From Streptomyces catenulae (GTDB lineage: Bacteria > Actinomycetota > Actinomycetes > Streptomycetales > Streptomycetaceae), in the NCBI RefSeq assembly GCF_000718015.1, contig NZ_JODY01000039.1, positions 1 to 64,000 on the forward strand: 64,000 bases of DNA. Reading direction: 5' to 3'. The position numbers and the translations under genes are program-made. The notes beneath the pieces were generated by a model. The model had not been told where the DNA came from. It did not search any database and saw only the letters and a program-made list of their open reading frames with translations. Below, in pieces: positions 48,299 through 57,122 of the stretch (positions within the stretch are counted from its first letter, which is position 1; each line of letters starts with the position of its first letter).

Positions 48299-50275
48299 AT
48301 GACGAAGCCCTCCCTCAACGATCTGCTGCACGCCGCCGTCGCCGCCGTCGGCGGCACCGAGCGGCCCGGCCAGGTGGCGATGGCCGAGGCCGTCGCCGAG
48401 GCCGTGCACGACCAGTCGCATCTGCTGGTGCAGGCCGGCACCGGCACCGGAAAGTCCCTCGGCTATCTGGTGCCGGCGCTGGCCCACGGCGACCGCGTGG
48501 TCGTCGCCACGGCCACCCTCGCCCTCCAGCGCCAGCTCGTCGAGCGTGACCTGCCGCGCACCGTCGACGCCCTCCATCCGCAGCTGCGCCGCCGCCCCGA
48601 CTTCGCCATGCTCAAGGGCCGCTCCAACTACCTCTGCCTGCACCGCCTCCACGAGGGCGTGCCGCAGGAAGAGGAGGAGGGGCTCTTCGACCCGTTCGAG
48701 GCGGCGACGCCCACCAGCAAGCTCGGCAAGGACCTGCTGCGGCTGCGCGACTGGGCGGACGAGACGGAGACCGGCGACCGCGACGACCTGACGCCCGGCG
48801 TCTCGGACCGCGCCTGGGGCCAGGTCTCGGTCGCCTCCCGGGAGTGCCTGGGCGCCTCGAAGTGCGCGTACGGCGCGGAGTGCTTCGCCGAGGCGGCCCG
48901 GGAGCGTGCCAAGACCGCCGATGTGGTGATCACCAACCACGCCCTGCTGGCGATCGACGCGATCGAGGGCGCGCCGGTCCTGCCCGAGCACGATGTGCTG
49001 ATCATCGACGAGGCCCATGAGCTGGTCTCCCGGGTCACCGGCGTCGCCACCGGCGAGCTGACCCCCGGGCAGGTCAACCGCGCGGTCCGCCGCGCCGCCA
49101 AGCTCGTCAACGAAAAGGCCGCCGACCAGCTGCAGACGGCGGCCGAGACGTTCGAGCGGCTGATGGAGCTGGCGCTCCCCGGCCGCCTGGAGGAGATCCC
49201 CGAGGACCTCGGCTACTGCCTGATGGCGCTGCGCGACGCCGCCCGTACGGTGGTCTCCGCGCTCGGCTCGACGCGCGACAAGAACGTCCAGGACGAGGAC
49301 GCGGTCCGCAAGCAGGCCCTCGCCGCGGTGGAGAACGTCCACGCGGTCGCCGAGCGCATCGCCAACGGCTCCGAGTACGACGTCGTCTGGTACGAGCGCC
49401 ACGACCGCTTCGGCGCGTCGCTGCGGGTGGCGCCGCTGTCGGTCTCCGGACTGCTGCGCGAGAAGCTCTTCGCGGACCGCTCGGTGGTGCTGACGTCCGC
49501 CACCCTGAAGCTGGGCGGCGACTTCAACGGCGTCGGCGCGTCCCTGGGGCTCTCCCCGGAGGGCGCGCGGGAGGACGACGCCCCGGTCTGGAAGGGCCTG
49601 GACGTCGGCTCGCCCTTCGACTACGGCAAGCAGGGCATCCTCTACGTCGCCAAGCACCTCGCACAGCCCGGCCGGGAGGGCAGCCGGGACGACATGCTCG
49701 ACGAGCTGGCGGAGCTGATCGAGGCGGCCGGGGGGCGGACGCTGGGCCTGTTCTCGTCGATGCGTGGGGCGCAGGCGGCGGCCGAGGCGATGCGCGGCCG
49801 TCTCGACCTGCCGGTGCTGCTCCAGGGTGAGGAGACCCTGGGCGAGCTGATCCGTACGTTCGCGGCGGACGCCCGGACCTGCCTGTTCGGCACGTTGTCG
49901 CTGTGGCAGGGCGTGGATGTGCCGGGGCCGAACTGCCAGCTGGTGGTGATGGACCGGGTGCCGTTCCCGCGCCCGGACGATCCGCTGATGAGCGCCCGCC
50001 AGAAGGCGGTGGAGGAGTCCGGCGGCAACGGCTTCATGGCGGTGGCGGCGACGCATGCCGCGCTGCTGATGGCCCAGGGCGCCGGACGCCTCGTCCGCGC
50101 GACGGGGGACCGCGGCGTCGTCGCCGTCCTCGACCCCCGGCTGGAGCGGGCCCGGTACGGCTCGTTCCTGCGGAAGTCGATGCCGGACTTCTGGTACACC
50201 ACCGACCGCAATCAGGTCCGCCGGTCGCTCGCGGCCATCGATGCGGCGGCCCGGGAGGCGGAGAGCGGCGCGTGA
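48299..50275 (+). CDS. DinG/XPD-like ATP-dependent DNA helicase
   Basis: A 658-aa superfamily 2 helicase from the ATG at 48299. Walker A QAGTGTGKSLGYL; four Cys (SNYLC and ECLGASKCAYGAEC) that fit the Fe-S cluster domain of XPD/DinG helicases; DEAH box LIIDEAHEL; motif V/VI near LFGTLSLWQGVDVPG and QGAGRLVRATGDRGVV. It would unwind 5'-3' and is linked to R-loop and damage repair. A TAGGCT -10 element sits 9 bp upstream, so a near-leaderless mRNA is likely. It is convergent with lexA; no SOS box is visible in front of it. Confidence 0.93.
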   Translation: MTKPSLNDLLHAAVAAVGGTERPGQVAMAEAVAEAVHDQSHLLVQAGTGTGKSLGYLVPALAHGDRVVVATATLALQRQLVERDLPRTVDALHPQLRRRPDFAMLKGRSNYLCLHRLHEGVPQEEEEGLFDPFEAATPTSKLGKDLLRLRDWADETETGDRDDLTPGVSDRAWGQVSVASRECLGASKCAYGAECFAEAARERAKTADVVITNHALLAIDAIEGAPVLPEHDVLIIDEAHELVSRVTGVATGELTPGQVNRAVRRAAKLVNEKAADQLQTAAETFERLMELALPGRLEEIPEDLGYCLMALRDAARTVVSALGSTRDKNVQDEDAVRKQALAAVENVHAVAERIANGSEYDVVWYERHDRFGASLRVAPLSVSGLLREKLFADRSVVLTSATLKLGGDFNGVGASLGLSPEGAREDDAPVWKGLDVGSPFDYGKQGILYVAKHLAQPGREGSRDDMLDELAELIEAAGGRTLGLFSSMRGAQAAAEAMRGRLDLPVLLQGEETLGELIRTFAADARTCLFGTLSLWQGVDVPGPNCQLVVMDRVPFPRPDDPLMSARQKAVEESGGNGFMAVAATHAALLMAQGAGRLVRATGDRGVVAVLDPRLERARYGSFLRKSMPDFWYTTDRNQVRRSLAAIDAAAREAESGA

Positions 50276-50310
50276 CGCCCGTCCGGCGGCGGGTGTCGCC
50301 GGGCAGTGCA

Positions 50311-50344
50311 GAGCCCCGGAACCGGCGCAGTGGTTCCGGGGCTC
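50311..50344. terminator. Bidirectional terminator, helicase / lexA
   Basis: A perfect 13-bp stem (50311-50323 with 50332-50344) and an 8-nt loop between convergent genes. Confidence 0.85.
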
Positions 50345-50359
50345 GCTCGTGGGGCGAGG

Positions 50360-51160
50360 TCAGACCCGCCGCAGGACCGCCACGACCTTGCCGAGGATGG
50401 TGGCCTCGTCGCCGGGGATCGGCTGGTAGGCGGCGTTGTGCGGCAGCAGCCACACATGGCCGTCCTCGCGCTTGAAGCGCTTGACGGTGGCCTCGCCGTC
50501 CAGCATCGCGGCGACGATGTCGCCGTTCTCCGCGACGGGCTGACGGCGGACGGTGACCCAGTCGCCGTCGCAGATCGCGGCTTCGATCATGGAGTCGCCG
50601 ACGACCTTGAGGACGAACAGCTCACCGTCACCGACCAGCTGGCGGGGGAGCGGGAAGACGTCCTCGACGGACTCCTCGGCGAGGATCGGGCCACCGGCGG
50701 CGATCCGCCCGACGAGCGGGACGTAGGACGCCGCGGGCTTTCCCGCCGTCTCCGTGGCCGCGCTGCTGGCCTGGTCGGAGCCGCGGACCTCGTACGCGCG
50801 GGGGCGGTGCGGGTCGCGCCGCAGGAAGCCCTTGCGCTCCAGCGCCATGAGCTGATGGGCGACGGAGGAGGTGCTGGAGAGCCCGACGGCCTGGCCGATC
50901 TCCCGCATCGACGGCGGGTACCCGCGGCGCTGCACGGAGTCCCGGATGACCTCGATCACCCGGCGCTGGCGGTCGGTCAGCCCCGAGCTGTCGGCCCGGA
51001 TACCCGGTGGCCGCCCCGGCAGCGCACGGGTGGGCTTCTGCTCCGCAGCATCCGGCGCGGCGTCGTCCATCGGTGTGCTCCGTGCCACTTGAGGGTGTTC
51101 GAACCGGCTCTGGGAGTGGCTCTGTGCGGTGATGGTCGCGCTGTCTGCGGTGGTGGTCAC
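50360..51160 (-). CDS. lexA: SOS repressor LexA
   Basis: A 266-aa repressor from the GTG at 51160 (GAGAGGGG upstream); an internal ATG at 51070 is the alternative start. Winged-helix DNA-binding domain at about 58-125 ([40 protein letters not shown]); cleavage site Ala155-Gly156 in GRIAAGGPI; catalytic Ser190 (VVGDSMI) and Lys227 (EATVKRFKR). RecA-ssDNA triggers self-cleavage, which derepresses recA and lexA itself. Its own SOS box overlaps the -35. It stands beside nrdR-nrdJ, in divergent orientation. Confidence 0.98.
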   Translation of the reverse strand: MTTTADSATITAQSHSQSRFEHPQVARSTPMDDAAPDAAEQKPTRALPGRPPGIRADSSGLTDRQRRVIEVIRDSVQRRGYPPSMREIGQAVGLSSTSSVAHQLMALERKGFLRRDPHRPRAYEVRGSDQASSAATETAGKPAASYVPLVGRIAAGGPILAEESVEDVFPLPRQLVGDGELFVLKVVGDSMIEAAICDGDWVTVRRQPVAENGDIVAAMLDGEATVKRFKREDGHVWLLPHNAAYQPIPGDEATILGKVVAVLRRV

Positions 51161-51196
51161 GTCGGCCCCTCTCGGAATGTGCTCCCTAGTTAGCCA

Positions 51197-51238
51197 ACGG
51201 TAGTTGCTTTCGAAAGGTTGCGCCAAACACACGTTCGA
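51197..51238 (-). promoter_or_regulatory. lexA promoter with SOS box
   Basis: On the minus strand TTGGCG (51221-51226) and TACCGT (51197-51202) are 18 bp apart. GAAC-N4-GTTT (51225-51236), one base off the Gram-positive SOS consensus GAAC-N4-GTTC and flanked by TC on its left, overlaps the -35. This is the expected autoregulatory LexA site. The leader is about 30 nt. Confidence 0.85.
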
Positions 51239-51673
51239 GTGAAAATCAGCGAATCTACTGACTCGCTCGCGTGTCTGGTGTATAGGGCAGGAACCCGAAC
51301 GGCGATTCGGTCCCACGGGCGACGCGCCGTCACGCCCGCGCACTCCGTCGCACTCGGAAAGTCCGGCAAAGTCCCGGCGAGGCACCGTCGGGGCGTCGAC
51401 GGGGGAGTCGATATTCCCCGGCGCCACCCGCGACGCGGAATCCGCGGGCCGCTTCGCTCCGTATTATCCCCTTCGGCCCCCGCGCGCCCGTAGCGGGGCG
51501 GAACGGAGCGGTGCGGGGCCGTCCGGATCGCGCCCTTCCTTCGCGCCAGGGCCTGCGATTCCCGTCATTCCGGCCCCTGGGGGCCGTCCGGCGGCGGGCT
51601 TCCCGTACGCTCGTGGGCGACCCCGACAGCCCGCCGCCACCGCGACACGCGGTAGGCGGCTATGTGCGCCCCG

Positions 51674-51723
51674 ACACCACATCTAGTGCTTGTATGGCGC
51701 CGACCACCTACAAGTTGTGGTGT
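51674..51723 (+). promoter_or_regulatory. Paired NrdR boxes of the nrdRJ promoter
   Basis: Box 1 at 51674-51689 and box 2 at 51708-51723 each match the NrdR consensus ACACWATATATWGTGT in about 12 and 10 of 16 positions. Their starts are 34 bp apart, roughly three helical turns, as usual for NrdR. They lie 140-190 bp upstream of nrdR. Confidence 0.75.
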
Positions 51724-51863
51724 CTGGTCCGGCGGGCCCTCGCGCATCACCTATGCTGGTGACTGCTCCGAGGGCCTGGAAGGGCCCTCGTGGGGCCGAT
51801 CAGTCGTACGCGGGCTTCCGGCGACGTACGTCCGCGCAGTTCCGAGGTGAGGAGGGTGGAGCC

Positions 51864-52391
51864 ATGCACTGCCCCTTCTGCAGGCACTCGGACAGCAGGG
51901 TCGTCGACAGCCGCACCACCGACGACGGCACATCGATCCGCCGCCGTCGTCAGTGCCCCGACTGCTCCCGCCGTTTCACCACCATCGAGACGGCGTCCCT
52001 GACGGTGATCAAGCGGAGCGGGGTCACCGAACCCTTCAGCCGTACCAAGGTCATCGCGGGCGTGCGCAAGGCGTGCCAGGGGCGGCCGGTCACCGAGGAC
52101 GCCCTCGCCAAGCTCGGCCAGCGGGTCGAGGAGGCGGTGCGCGCCACCGGCAGCGCCGAGCTGTCCACCCACGACGTCGGGCTCGCCATACTGGGACCGC
52201 TGCGGGAACTCGACCTTGTCGCGTACCTGCGTTTCGCGTCCGTGTACCGGGCCTTCGACTCGCTGGAAGACTTCGAGGCGGCCATCGCCGAGCTGCGGGA
52301 GCAGCGCGAGCAGGGCCCGCCCGAGCGGGAGTGCGGGACGGACGGCGGCGACGCCGCGTCCGTTCCCGAGCCCGCCACCGCCGCCGACTGA
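51864..52391 (+). CDS. nrdR: Transcriptional repressor NrdR
   Basis: A 175-aa regulator. N-terminal zinc ribbon: [17 protein letters not shown] and [17 protein letters not shown]; then the ATP-cone (about 47-140: [41 protein letters not shown]). It senses ATP/dATP and represses ribonucleotide reductase operons through tandem NrdR boxes. The C-terminal acidic tail is variable. A strong AGGAGG site precedes the ATG. nrdJ follows after 120 bp, and both are probably transcribed from the promoter with the boxes. Confidence 0.98.
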   Translation: MHCPFCRHSDSRVVDSRTTDDGTSIRRRRQCPDCSRRFTTIETASLTVIKRSGVTEPFSRTKVIAGVRKACQGRPVTEDALAKLGQRVEEAVRATGSAELSTHDVGLAILGPLRELDLVAYLRFASVYRAFDSLEDFEAAIAELREQREQGPPERECGTDGGDAASVPEPATAAD

Positions 52392-52511
52392 GCGCGGCGC
52401 GATCACATCTGACCGGGGCGCGTGCAGGCGCTCCGGCCGCAGAACGACAGACACTGTGCCACGGGAAGAAGTGTGCACATATGGGCGTTTTCGCCCGTAT
52501 AGGGAGGCGGA

Positions 52512-55376
52512 ATGACAGAGACGACGAGCGGCCCGGCACGCGGCTCCCGCGCCAAGGGCAGCAAGGCGAGCAAGGGGCTGCGTATCGAGCGCATCCACAC
52601 CACCCCCGGCGTGCACCCGTACGACGAGGTGGAGTGGGCGCGTCGTGACGTCGTCATGACCAATTGGCGCGACGGCTCGGTCAACTTCGAGCAGCGTGGC
52701 GTCGAGTTCCCCGAGTCGTGGTCGGTGAACGCGGTCAACATCGTCACCAGCAAGTACTTCCGTGGCGCGGTCGGCTCGCCGTCCCGCGAGTCGAGCCTGC
52801 GGCAGCTGATCGACCGCGTGGTCAAGACGTACCGCAAGTCCGGTGAGGACAACGGCTACTTCGCCTCCCCGGCGGACGCCGAGATCTTCGAGCACGAGCT
52901 GGCGTACGCCCTGCTCCACCAGGTCTTCAGCTTCAACTCGCCGGTCTGGTTCAACGTCGGCACCCAGCAGCCGCAGCAGGTCAGCGCCTGCTTCATCCTC
53001 TCCGTCGACGACTCCATGGAGTCGATCCTCGACTGGTACAAGGAAGAGGGGATGATCTTCAAGGGCGGTTCCGGCGCCGGTCTGAACCTCTCCCGCATCC
53101 GCTCCTCCAAGGAGCTGCTCTCCTCCGGCGGCAACGCCTCCGGCCCGGTCTCCTTCATGCGCGGCGCCGACGCGTCCGCCGGAACCATCAAGTCGGGCGG
53201 CGCCACCCGCCGCGCCGCCAAGATGGTCGTGCTCGACGTCGACCACCCCGACGTCGAGGCCTTCATCGAGACCAAGGTGAAGGAGGAGGAGAAGGTCCGC
53301 GCGCTGCGCGACGCCGGCTTCGACATGGACCTGGGCGGCGACGACATCACGTCCGTCCAGTACCAGAACGCCAACAACTCCGTCCGCGTCAACGACGAGT
53401 TCATGAAGGCCGTCGAGAACGGTGCGAAGTTCGGTCTGCGCGGCCGGATGAACGGTGAGGTCATCGAGGAGGTCGACGCCAAGGGCCTGTTCCGCAAGAT
53501 GGCCGAGGCCGCCTGGGCCTGCGCCGACCCCGGCATCCAGTACGACGACACCATCAACCACTGGCACACCTCGCCGGAGTCGGGCCGGATCACCGCCTCG
53601 AACCCGTGCAGCGAGTACATGCACCTGGACAACTCCTCGTGCAACCTCGCCTCGCTCAACCTGATGAAGTTCCTGCGCGACGACGACCAGGGCAACCAGT
53701 CGTTCGACGCCGAGCGCTTCGCCAAGGTCGTCGAGCTGGTCATCACGGCGATGGACATCTCCATCTGCTTCGCCGACTTCCCGACCGAGAAGATCGGCGA
53801 GACCACCCGCGCCTTCCGCCAGCTGGGCATCGGCTACGCCAACCTCGGCGCCCTGCTGATGGCCACCGGCCACGCCTACGACTCCGACGGCGGTCGCGCG
53901 CTCGCCGGTGCCATCACCTCGCTGATGACCGGCACCTCCTACAAGCGCTCCGCCGAGCTGGCCGCGGTCGTCGGCCCGTACGAGGGCTACGCCCGCAACG
54001 CCGACGCCCACAAGCGCGTCATGCAGCAGCACGCCGACGCCAACGGTGCCGCCAAGCGCATGGACGACCTGGACACCCCGGTCTGGGCCGCGGCGACCGA
54101 GGCGTGGCAGGACGTGGTGCGTCTCGGAGGGAAGAACGGTTTCCGCAACGCGCAGGCGTCGGTCCTCGCGCCGACCGGCACCATCGGCCTGATGATGGAC
54201 TGCGACACCACGGGCGTCGAGCCGGACCTGGCGCTGGTCAAGTTCAAGAAGCTGGTCGGCGGCGGCTCCATGCAGATCGTGAACAACACGGTCCCCAAGG
54301 CGCTCAAGCGGCTCGGCTACCAGCCCGAGCAGATCGAGGCGATCGTCGCCCACATCTCCGAGCACGGGAACGTCATCGACGCCCCCGGTCTCAAGCCGGA
54401 GCACTATGAGGTCTTCGACTGCGCCATGGGCGCCCGCTCGATCTCGGCCATGGGCCACGTCCGCATGATGGCCGCGGCGCAGCCCTTCCTGTCGGGTGCG
54501 ATCTCCAAGACCGTGAACCTGCCCGAGACGGCCACCGTCGAGGAGGTCGAGGAGGTCTACTACGAGGGCTGGAAGCTCGGCCTGAAGGCGCTCGCGATCT
54601 ACCGCGACAACTGCAAGGTCGGCCAGCCGCTCTCCGCCAAGAAGAAGGAGGAGGAGAAGAAGGCCGAGCCGGTCGCCGAGAAGAAGGTCGTCGAGTACCG
54701 CCCGGTCCGCAAGCGCCTCCCCAAGGGCCGTCCCGGCATCACCACCTCCTTCACGGTGGGTGGCGCCGAGGGGTACATGACCGCCAACTCCTACCCGGAC
54801 GACGGTCTCGGTGAGGTCTTCCTGAAGATGTCCAAGCAGGGCTCGACCCTCGCGGGCATGATGGACGCCTTCTCCATCGCGGTGTCGGTGGGCCTCCAGT
54901 ACGGCGTGCCGCTGGAGACCTACGTCTCGAAGTTCACCAACATGCGCTTCGAGCCGGCCGGTATGACGGACGACCCGGACGTGCGGATGGCGCAGTCGAT
55001 CGTCGACTACATCTTCCGCCGCCTGGCGCTGGACTTCCTGCCCTTCGAGACCCGCTCCGCGCTCGGCATCCACTCCGTCGAGGAGCGCCAGCGTCACCTG
55101 GACACCGGTTCGTACGAGCCGTCCGAGGACGTGGACGTCGAGGGTCTGGCGCAGTCCGCGCCGCGGCAGACCGAGGCGCCCGCCCCCGCGGCTCCGGCCG
55201 CGGAGATCGAGGTCCCGGCCCCGAAGAAGCAGGCGCACACCAACGCCGAACTGGTCGAGATGCAACTCGGCATCAACGCCGACGCCCCGCTCTGCTTCTC
55301 CTGCGGGACGAAGATGCAGCGCGCGGGCAGCTGCTACCTCTGCGAGGGCTGCGGCTCGACCAGCGGCTGCAGCTGA
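52512..55376 (+). CDS. nrdJ: Class II (adenosylcobalamin-dependent) ribonucleotide reductase
   Basis: A 954-aa reductase that makes deoxynucleotides without needing oxygen. The N-terminal part (WARRDVVMTNWRDGSVNFEQ) leads into the ten-stranded barrel with active-site motif SNPCSEYMHLDNSSCNLASLN (N-x-C-x-E) and the substrate-loop ASVLAPTGTIGLMMDCDTTG. A Lys/Glu-rich linker (about 710-740) precedes a domain with TSFTVGGAEGYMTANSYPDDG, and the C-terminus has redox/zinc Cys (CFSCGTKMQRAGSCYLCEGCG). NrdR controls it. In Streptomyces this enzyme coexists with a class Ia reductase encoded elsewhere. Two stem-loops follow. Confidence 0.98.
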   Translation: MTETTSGPARGSRAKGSKASKGLRIERIHTTPGVHPYDEVEWARRDVVMTNWRDGSVNFEQRGVEFPESWSVNAVNIVTSKYFRGAVGSPSRESSLRQLIDRVVKTYRKSGEDNGYFASPADAEIFEHELAYALLHQVFSFNSPVWFNVGTQQPQQVSACFILSVDDSMESILDWYKEEGMIFKGGSGAGLNLSRIRSSKELLSSGGNASGPVSFMRGADASAGTIKSGGATRRAAKMVVLDVDHPDVEAFIETKVKEEEKVRALRDAGFDMDLGGDDITSVQYQNANNSVRVNDEFMKAVENGAKFGLRGRMNGEVIEEVDAKGLFRKMAEAAWACADPGIQYDDTINHWHTSPESGRITASNPCSEYMHLDNSSCNLASLNLMKFLRDDDQGNQSFDAERFAKVVELVITAMDISICFADFPTEKIGETTRAFRQLGIGYANLGALLMATGHAYDSDGGRALAGAITSLMTGTSYKRSAELAAVVGPYEGYARNADAHKRVMQQHADANGAAKRMDDLDTPVWAAATEAWQDVVRLGGKNGFRNAQASVLAPTGTIGLMMDCDTTGVEPDLALVKFKKLVGGGSMQIVNNTVPKALKRLGYQPEQIEAIVAHISEHGNVIDAPGLKPEHYEVFDCAMGARSISAMGHVRMMAAAQPFLSGAISKTVNLPETATVEEVEEVYYEGWKLGLKALAIYRDNCKVGQPLSAKKKEEEKKAEPVAEKKVVEYRPVRKRLPKGRPGITTSFTVGGAEGYMTANSYPDDGLGEVFLKMSKQGSTLAGMMDAFSIAVSVGLQYGVPLETYVSKFTNMRFEPAGMTDDPDVRMAQSIVDYIFRRLALDFLPFETRSALGIHSVEERQRHLDTGSYEPSEDVDVEGLAQSAPRQTEAPAPAAPAAEIEVPAPKKQAHTNAELVEMQLGINADAPLCFSCGTKMQRAGSCYLCEGCGSTSGCS

Positions 55377-55388
55377 GACCGGCGGAAG

Positions 55389-55418
55389 GCGTCGGACGCC
55401 GCAGTGAGCGTCCGGCGC
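55389..55418 (+). terminator. nrdJ terminator 1
   Basis: An 11-bp stem with one G-U pair (55389-55399 with 55408-55418), 13 nt after the nrdJ stop. Confidence 0.65.
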
Positions 55419-55441
55419 CCAAGCCGCTGAGCCGCGGATGA

Positions 55442-55474
55442 GAGAGGGAGTCGACCAGGGGTCGGCTCCCTCTC
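55442..55474. terminator. nrdJ terminator 2
   Basis: A 13-bp stem with one G-U pair (55444-55456 with 55460-55472), slightly extendable. The second of two stem-loops between convergent nrdJ and terD. Confidence 0.7.
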
Positions 55475-55537
55475 CGGCGTCTCCGCCCCGAGGGAGTCGG
55501 CCGGAACCGGGCGCCCTCTTCCGCGCGCTCTCTTCGG

Positions 55538-56059
55538 TCAGCCGCCCATCAGGGCGGTGAAGGTGTTCGGGTCGGCGTCGAAACCGCGCAGGCCCTTCTG
55601 CAGGCGCCATTCGCCGTCGGCGTCCCGGGTGAACGCGGCGACGACGGCGGACTTCGACGGGGCGACCGAGGCGAAGTCGTCCCGGACGAGGTCGGTGTAG
55701 CCCTCGCGGATCTGGACCTCGGTGTTCGGCACCTCGCCGAAGGTCTTGGGGCCGCCGCTCTGCTGGATGACGACGCCGACCACGACCCGGGTGTAGCGCT
55801 CCGCCAGACGCTCCAGCTCCAGCGTCATGACCTCGTCGGAGCCGAAGCCCTGGCCGGTGCGGCTGTCGCGGTTGAGGGTGATGGTGCCGTCGGGGGAGCG
55901 GCTGTCGAAGTGGACGAGGTAGACGGGCTTGTCCGTGGGGGTGTCCGCCTCATAGGTGGCGGCGATGAGGTCGAGGTCGTTGTCCGGCTCGCCGGCGGGG
56001 CTGGGGTCCCACTTGAGCGTGACCTCGACCTTCTCGATGCCTTTGTTGAGCGTGCTCAC
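55538..56059 (-). CDS. TerD family calcium-binding stress protein
   Basis: A 173-aa TerD domain from the GTG at 56059, with GGAAGGAC upstream. The start VSTLNKGIEKVEVTLKWDPS, the Ca2+ motifs DNDLDLIA and RDSRTGQGFGSDE, and the C-terminal FTRDADGEWRLQKGLRGF are all family hallmarks. TerD proteins are linked to tellurite resistance, stress and development in Streptomyces and may act at the membrane in larger complexes; no other ter gene is here. The in-frame extension to 56248 is not credible coding sequence. Confidence 0.92.
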   Translation of the reverse strand: MSTLNKGIEKVEVTLKWDPSPAGEPDNDLDLIAATYEADTPTDKPVYLVHFDSRSPDGTITLNRDSRTGQGFGSDEVMTLELERLAERYTRVVVGVVIQQSGGPKTFGEVPNTEVQIREGYTDLVRDDFASVAPSKSAVVAAFTRDADGEWRLQKGLRGFDADPNTFTALMGG

Positions 56060-56381
56060 CGGGCTTGTCCTTCCGTCGCAATCCGTCTCACCGCACGCGC
56101 GGAACGGCTCCGCGCGCGGCCGACTGCCCTTCCCGGCCCGGGTCGTGAGGCGTACGGCCGGTGGCGGGCAGCCGCGGAGCGCCGGGCGGATGCCCGTGGT
56201 CGTGCGGGCAGCGCGCCGTAACACCCCGTTGGATGTCCATGGTGCCATGGCGGTGTGTCATCGCGGCCGGTCGAACTGTGCCTGTGGAAAACCGCGTTGG
56301 TCGGGAATCTGGCCGGATCCGGAGCCCCGTAAGGGTGTGGCGAGGGGAGGCGGCGCGGGACGGCCCCGGTGCGCGCCCGTC
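56060..56381. other. 322-bp intergenic region, terD leader
   Basis: No gene is supported. It contains the terD ribosome binding site and an inverted repeat CCATGG-N2-CCATGG at 56237-56250 whose role is unknown. The rest is featureless GC-rich sequence. Confidence 0.5.
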
Positions 56382-56969
56382 TCACTGCTGCGGCTCGCCC
56401 CACAGGCGGCACAGGTGGTGGTCCAGGACGTCCAGCGCGGCGGCGGGCGAGATGTGGTCGATCAGTACATGGGTGGTGAGGCCGTCGACCAGGGCGAGGA
56501 GGGTGCGGGCCTCCAGGGAGGCGTCGGCCTCCGGCGCCGCCTGGGCGAGGAGGGCGGTGAACGCCTCCTGGAGCGCGGTGTAGTTGGCGCGCAGGATCTC
56601 CGCGAGCGGGCGGCTCACGGTGGCCTGGGCGAGGAAGGCGAGCCAGACGCGGGCCTCGGCCCGGTGTTCCTGCCGCAGCAGGGAGAGTTCCGTCGCGGCG
56701 TGCCCCACGGTGGTGCGGGCGGACTGTGCGGGGGACTCGGAGATGCGGGCGGAGACCCGGGTGGTGACGCGTTCGCCGATGTAGGTGAGGGCGAAGGTGA
56801 GCATCTCGTCCTTGGTGCGGAAGCAGCGTTGGACCGCCCCCATGGAGACGTCCGCGCGGGCCGCGACGTCCCGGAGGGTGACCCCCTCCAGGCCGCGTTC
56901 TTCGGCGAGTCGGCAGACCGCGTCGGCGATCTGCCGACGTCGGCCCTCGTGGTCCACCAGCTTCGGCAT
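56382..56969 (-). CDS. TetR/AcrR family regulator
   Basis: A 195-aa repressor. HTH in residues about 10-55 (RQIADAVCRLAEERGLEGVTLRDVAARADVSMGAVQRCFRTKDEML), followed by an all-helical ligand domain. It is divergent from the amidase gene with a 153-bp gap that holds two similar imperfect palindromes, so it most likely represses itself and the amidase. MGAVQR..FRTKDEM is common among regulators of small hydrophobic ligands; the ligand is unknown. Confidence 0.93.
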   Translation of the reverse strand: MPKLVDHEGRRRQIADAVCRLAEERGLEGVTLRDVAARADVSMGAVQRCFRTKDEMLTFALTYIGERVTTRVSARISESPAQSARTTVGHAATELSLLRQEHRAEARVWLAFLAQATVSRPLAEILRANYTALQEAFTALLAQAAPEADASLEARTLLALVDGLTTHVLIDHISPAAALDVLDHHLCRLWGEPQQ

Positions 56970-56984
56970 GACACTCCGTTTATT

Positions 56985-57038
56985 CGATGCGAACGTATCG
57001 CCGGTCAGGGTACGGTGTTTCTACGATGCAACTGCATC
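56985..57038. promoter_or_regulatory. Putative TetR operator pair
   Basis: Site 1 (56985-57000) is CGATGCG-N2-CGTATCG, a palindrome with one mismatch. Site 2 (57025-57038) is GATGCA-N2-TGCATC, perfect. They share the GATGC half-site and 2-bp centre, and their centres are 39 bp apart. They lie between the divergent tetR and amidase starts. Confidence 0.65.
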
Positions 57039-57122
57039 AGTACGACTGGTGGGGGCGGGAATGCGACAGCACCGCCCCGGGAGCGCCCGCCCCTGCGGGC
57101 GGGACGACGGGAGGAGTGGGGC

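Larger units (their letters stand above)
51161..51863. other. 703-bp divergent region lexA/nrdR
   Basis: No gene is supported. From left to right it holds the lexA promoter and SOS box, a GC-rich stretch without recognisable features (about 51300-51660), the two NrdR boxes (51674-51723), an 8-bp stem-loop (51770-51777 with 51784-51791), and the AGGAGGG ribosome binding site of nrdR. Confidence 0.65.

Noticed and set aside
52392..52511. B12 riboswitch before nrdJ
   Set aside because: The 120-bp gap is too short and no B12-box-like segment was visible; NrdJ uses B12 as cofactor and is not normally B12-repressed.
51747..55610. 1287-codon minus-strand ORF
   Set aside because: It is antisense to nrdR and nrdJ, whose motifs are unambiguous.
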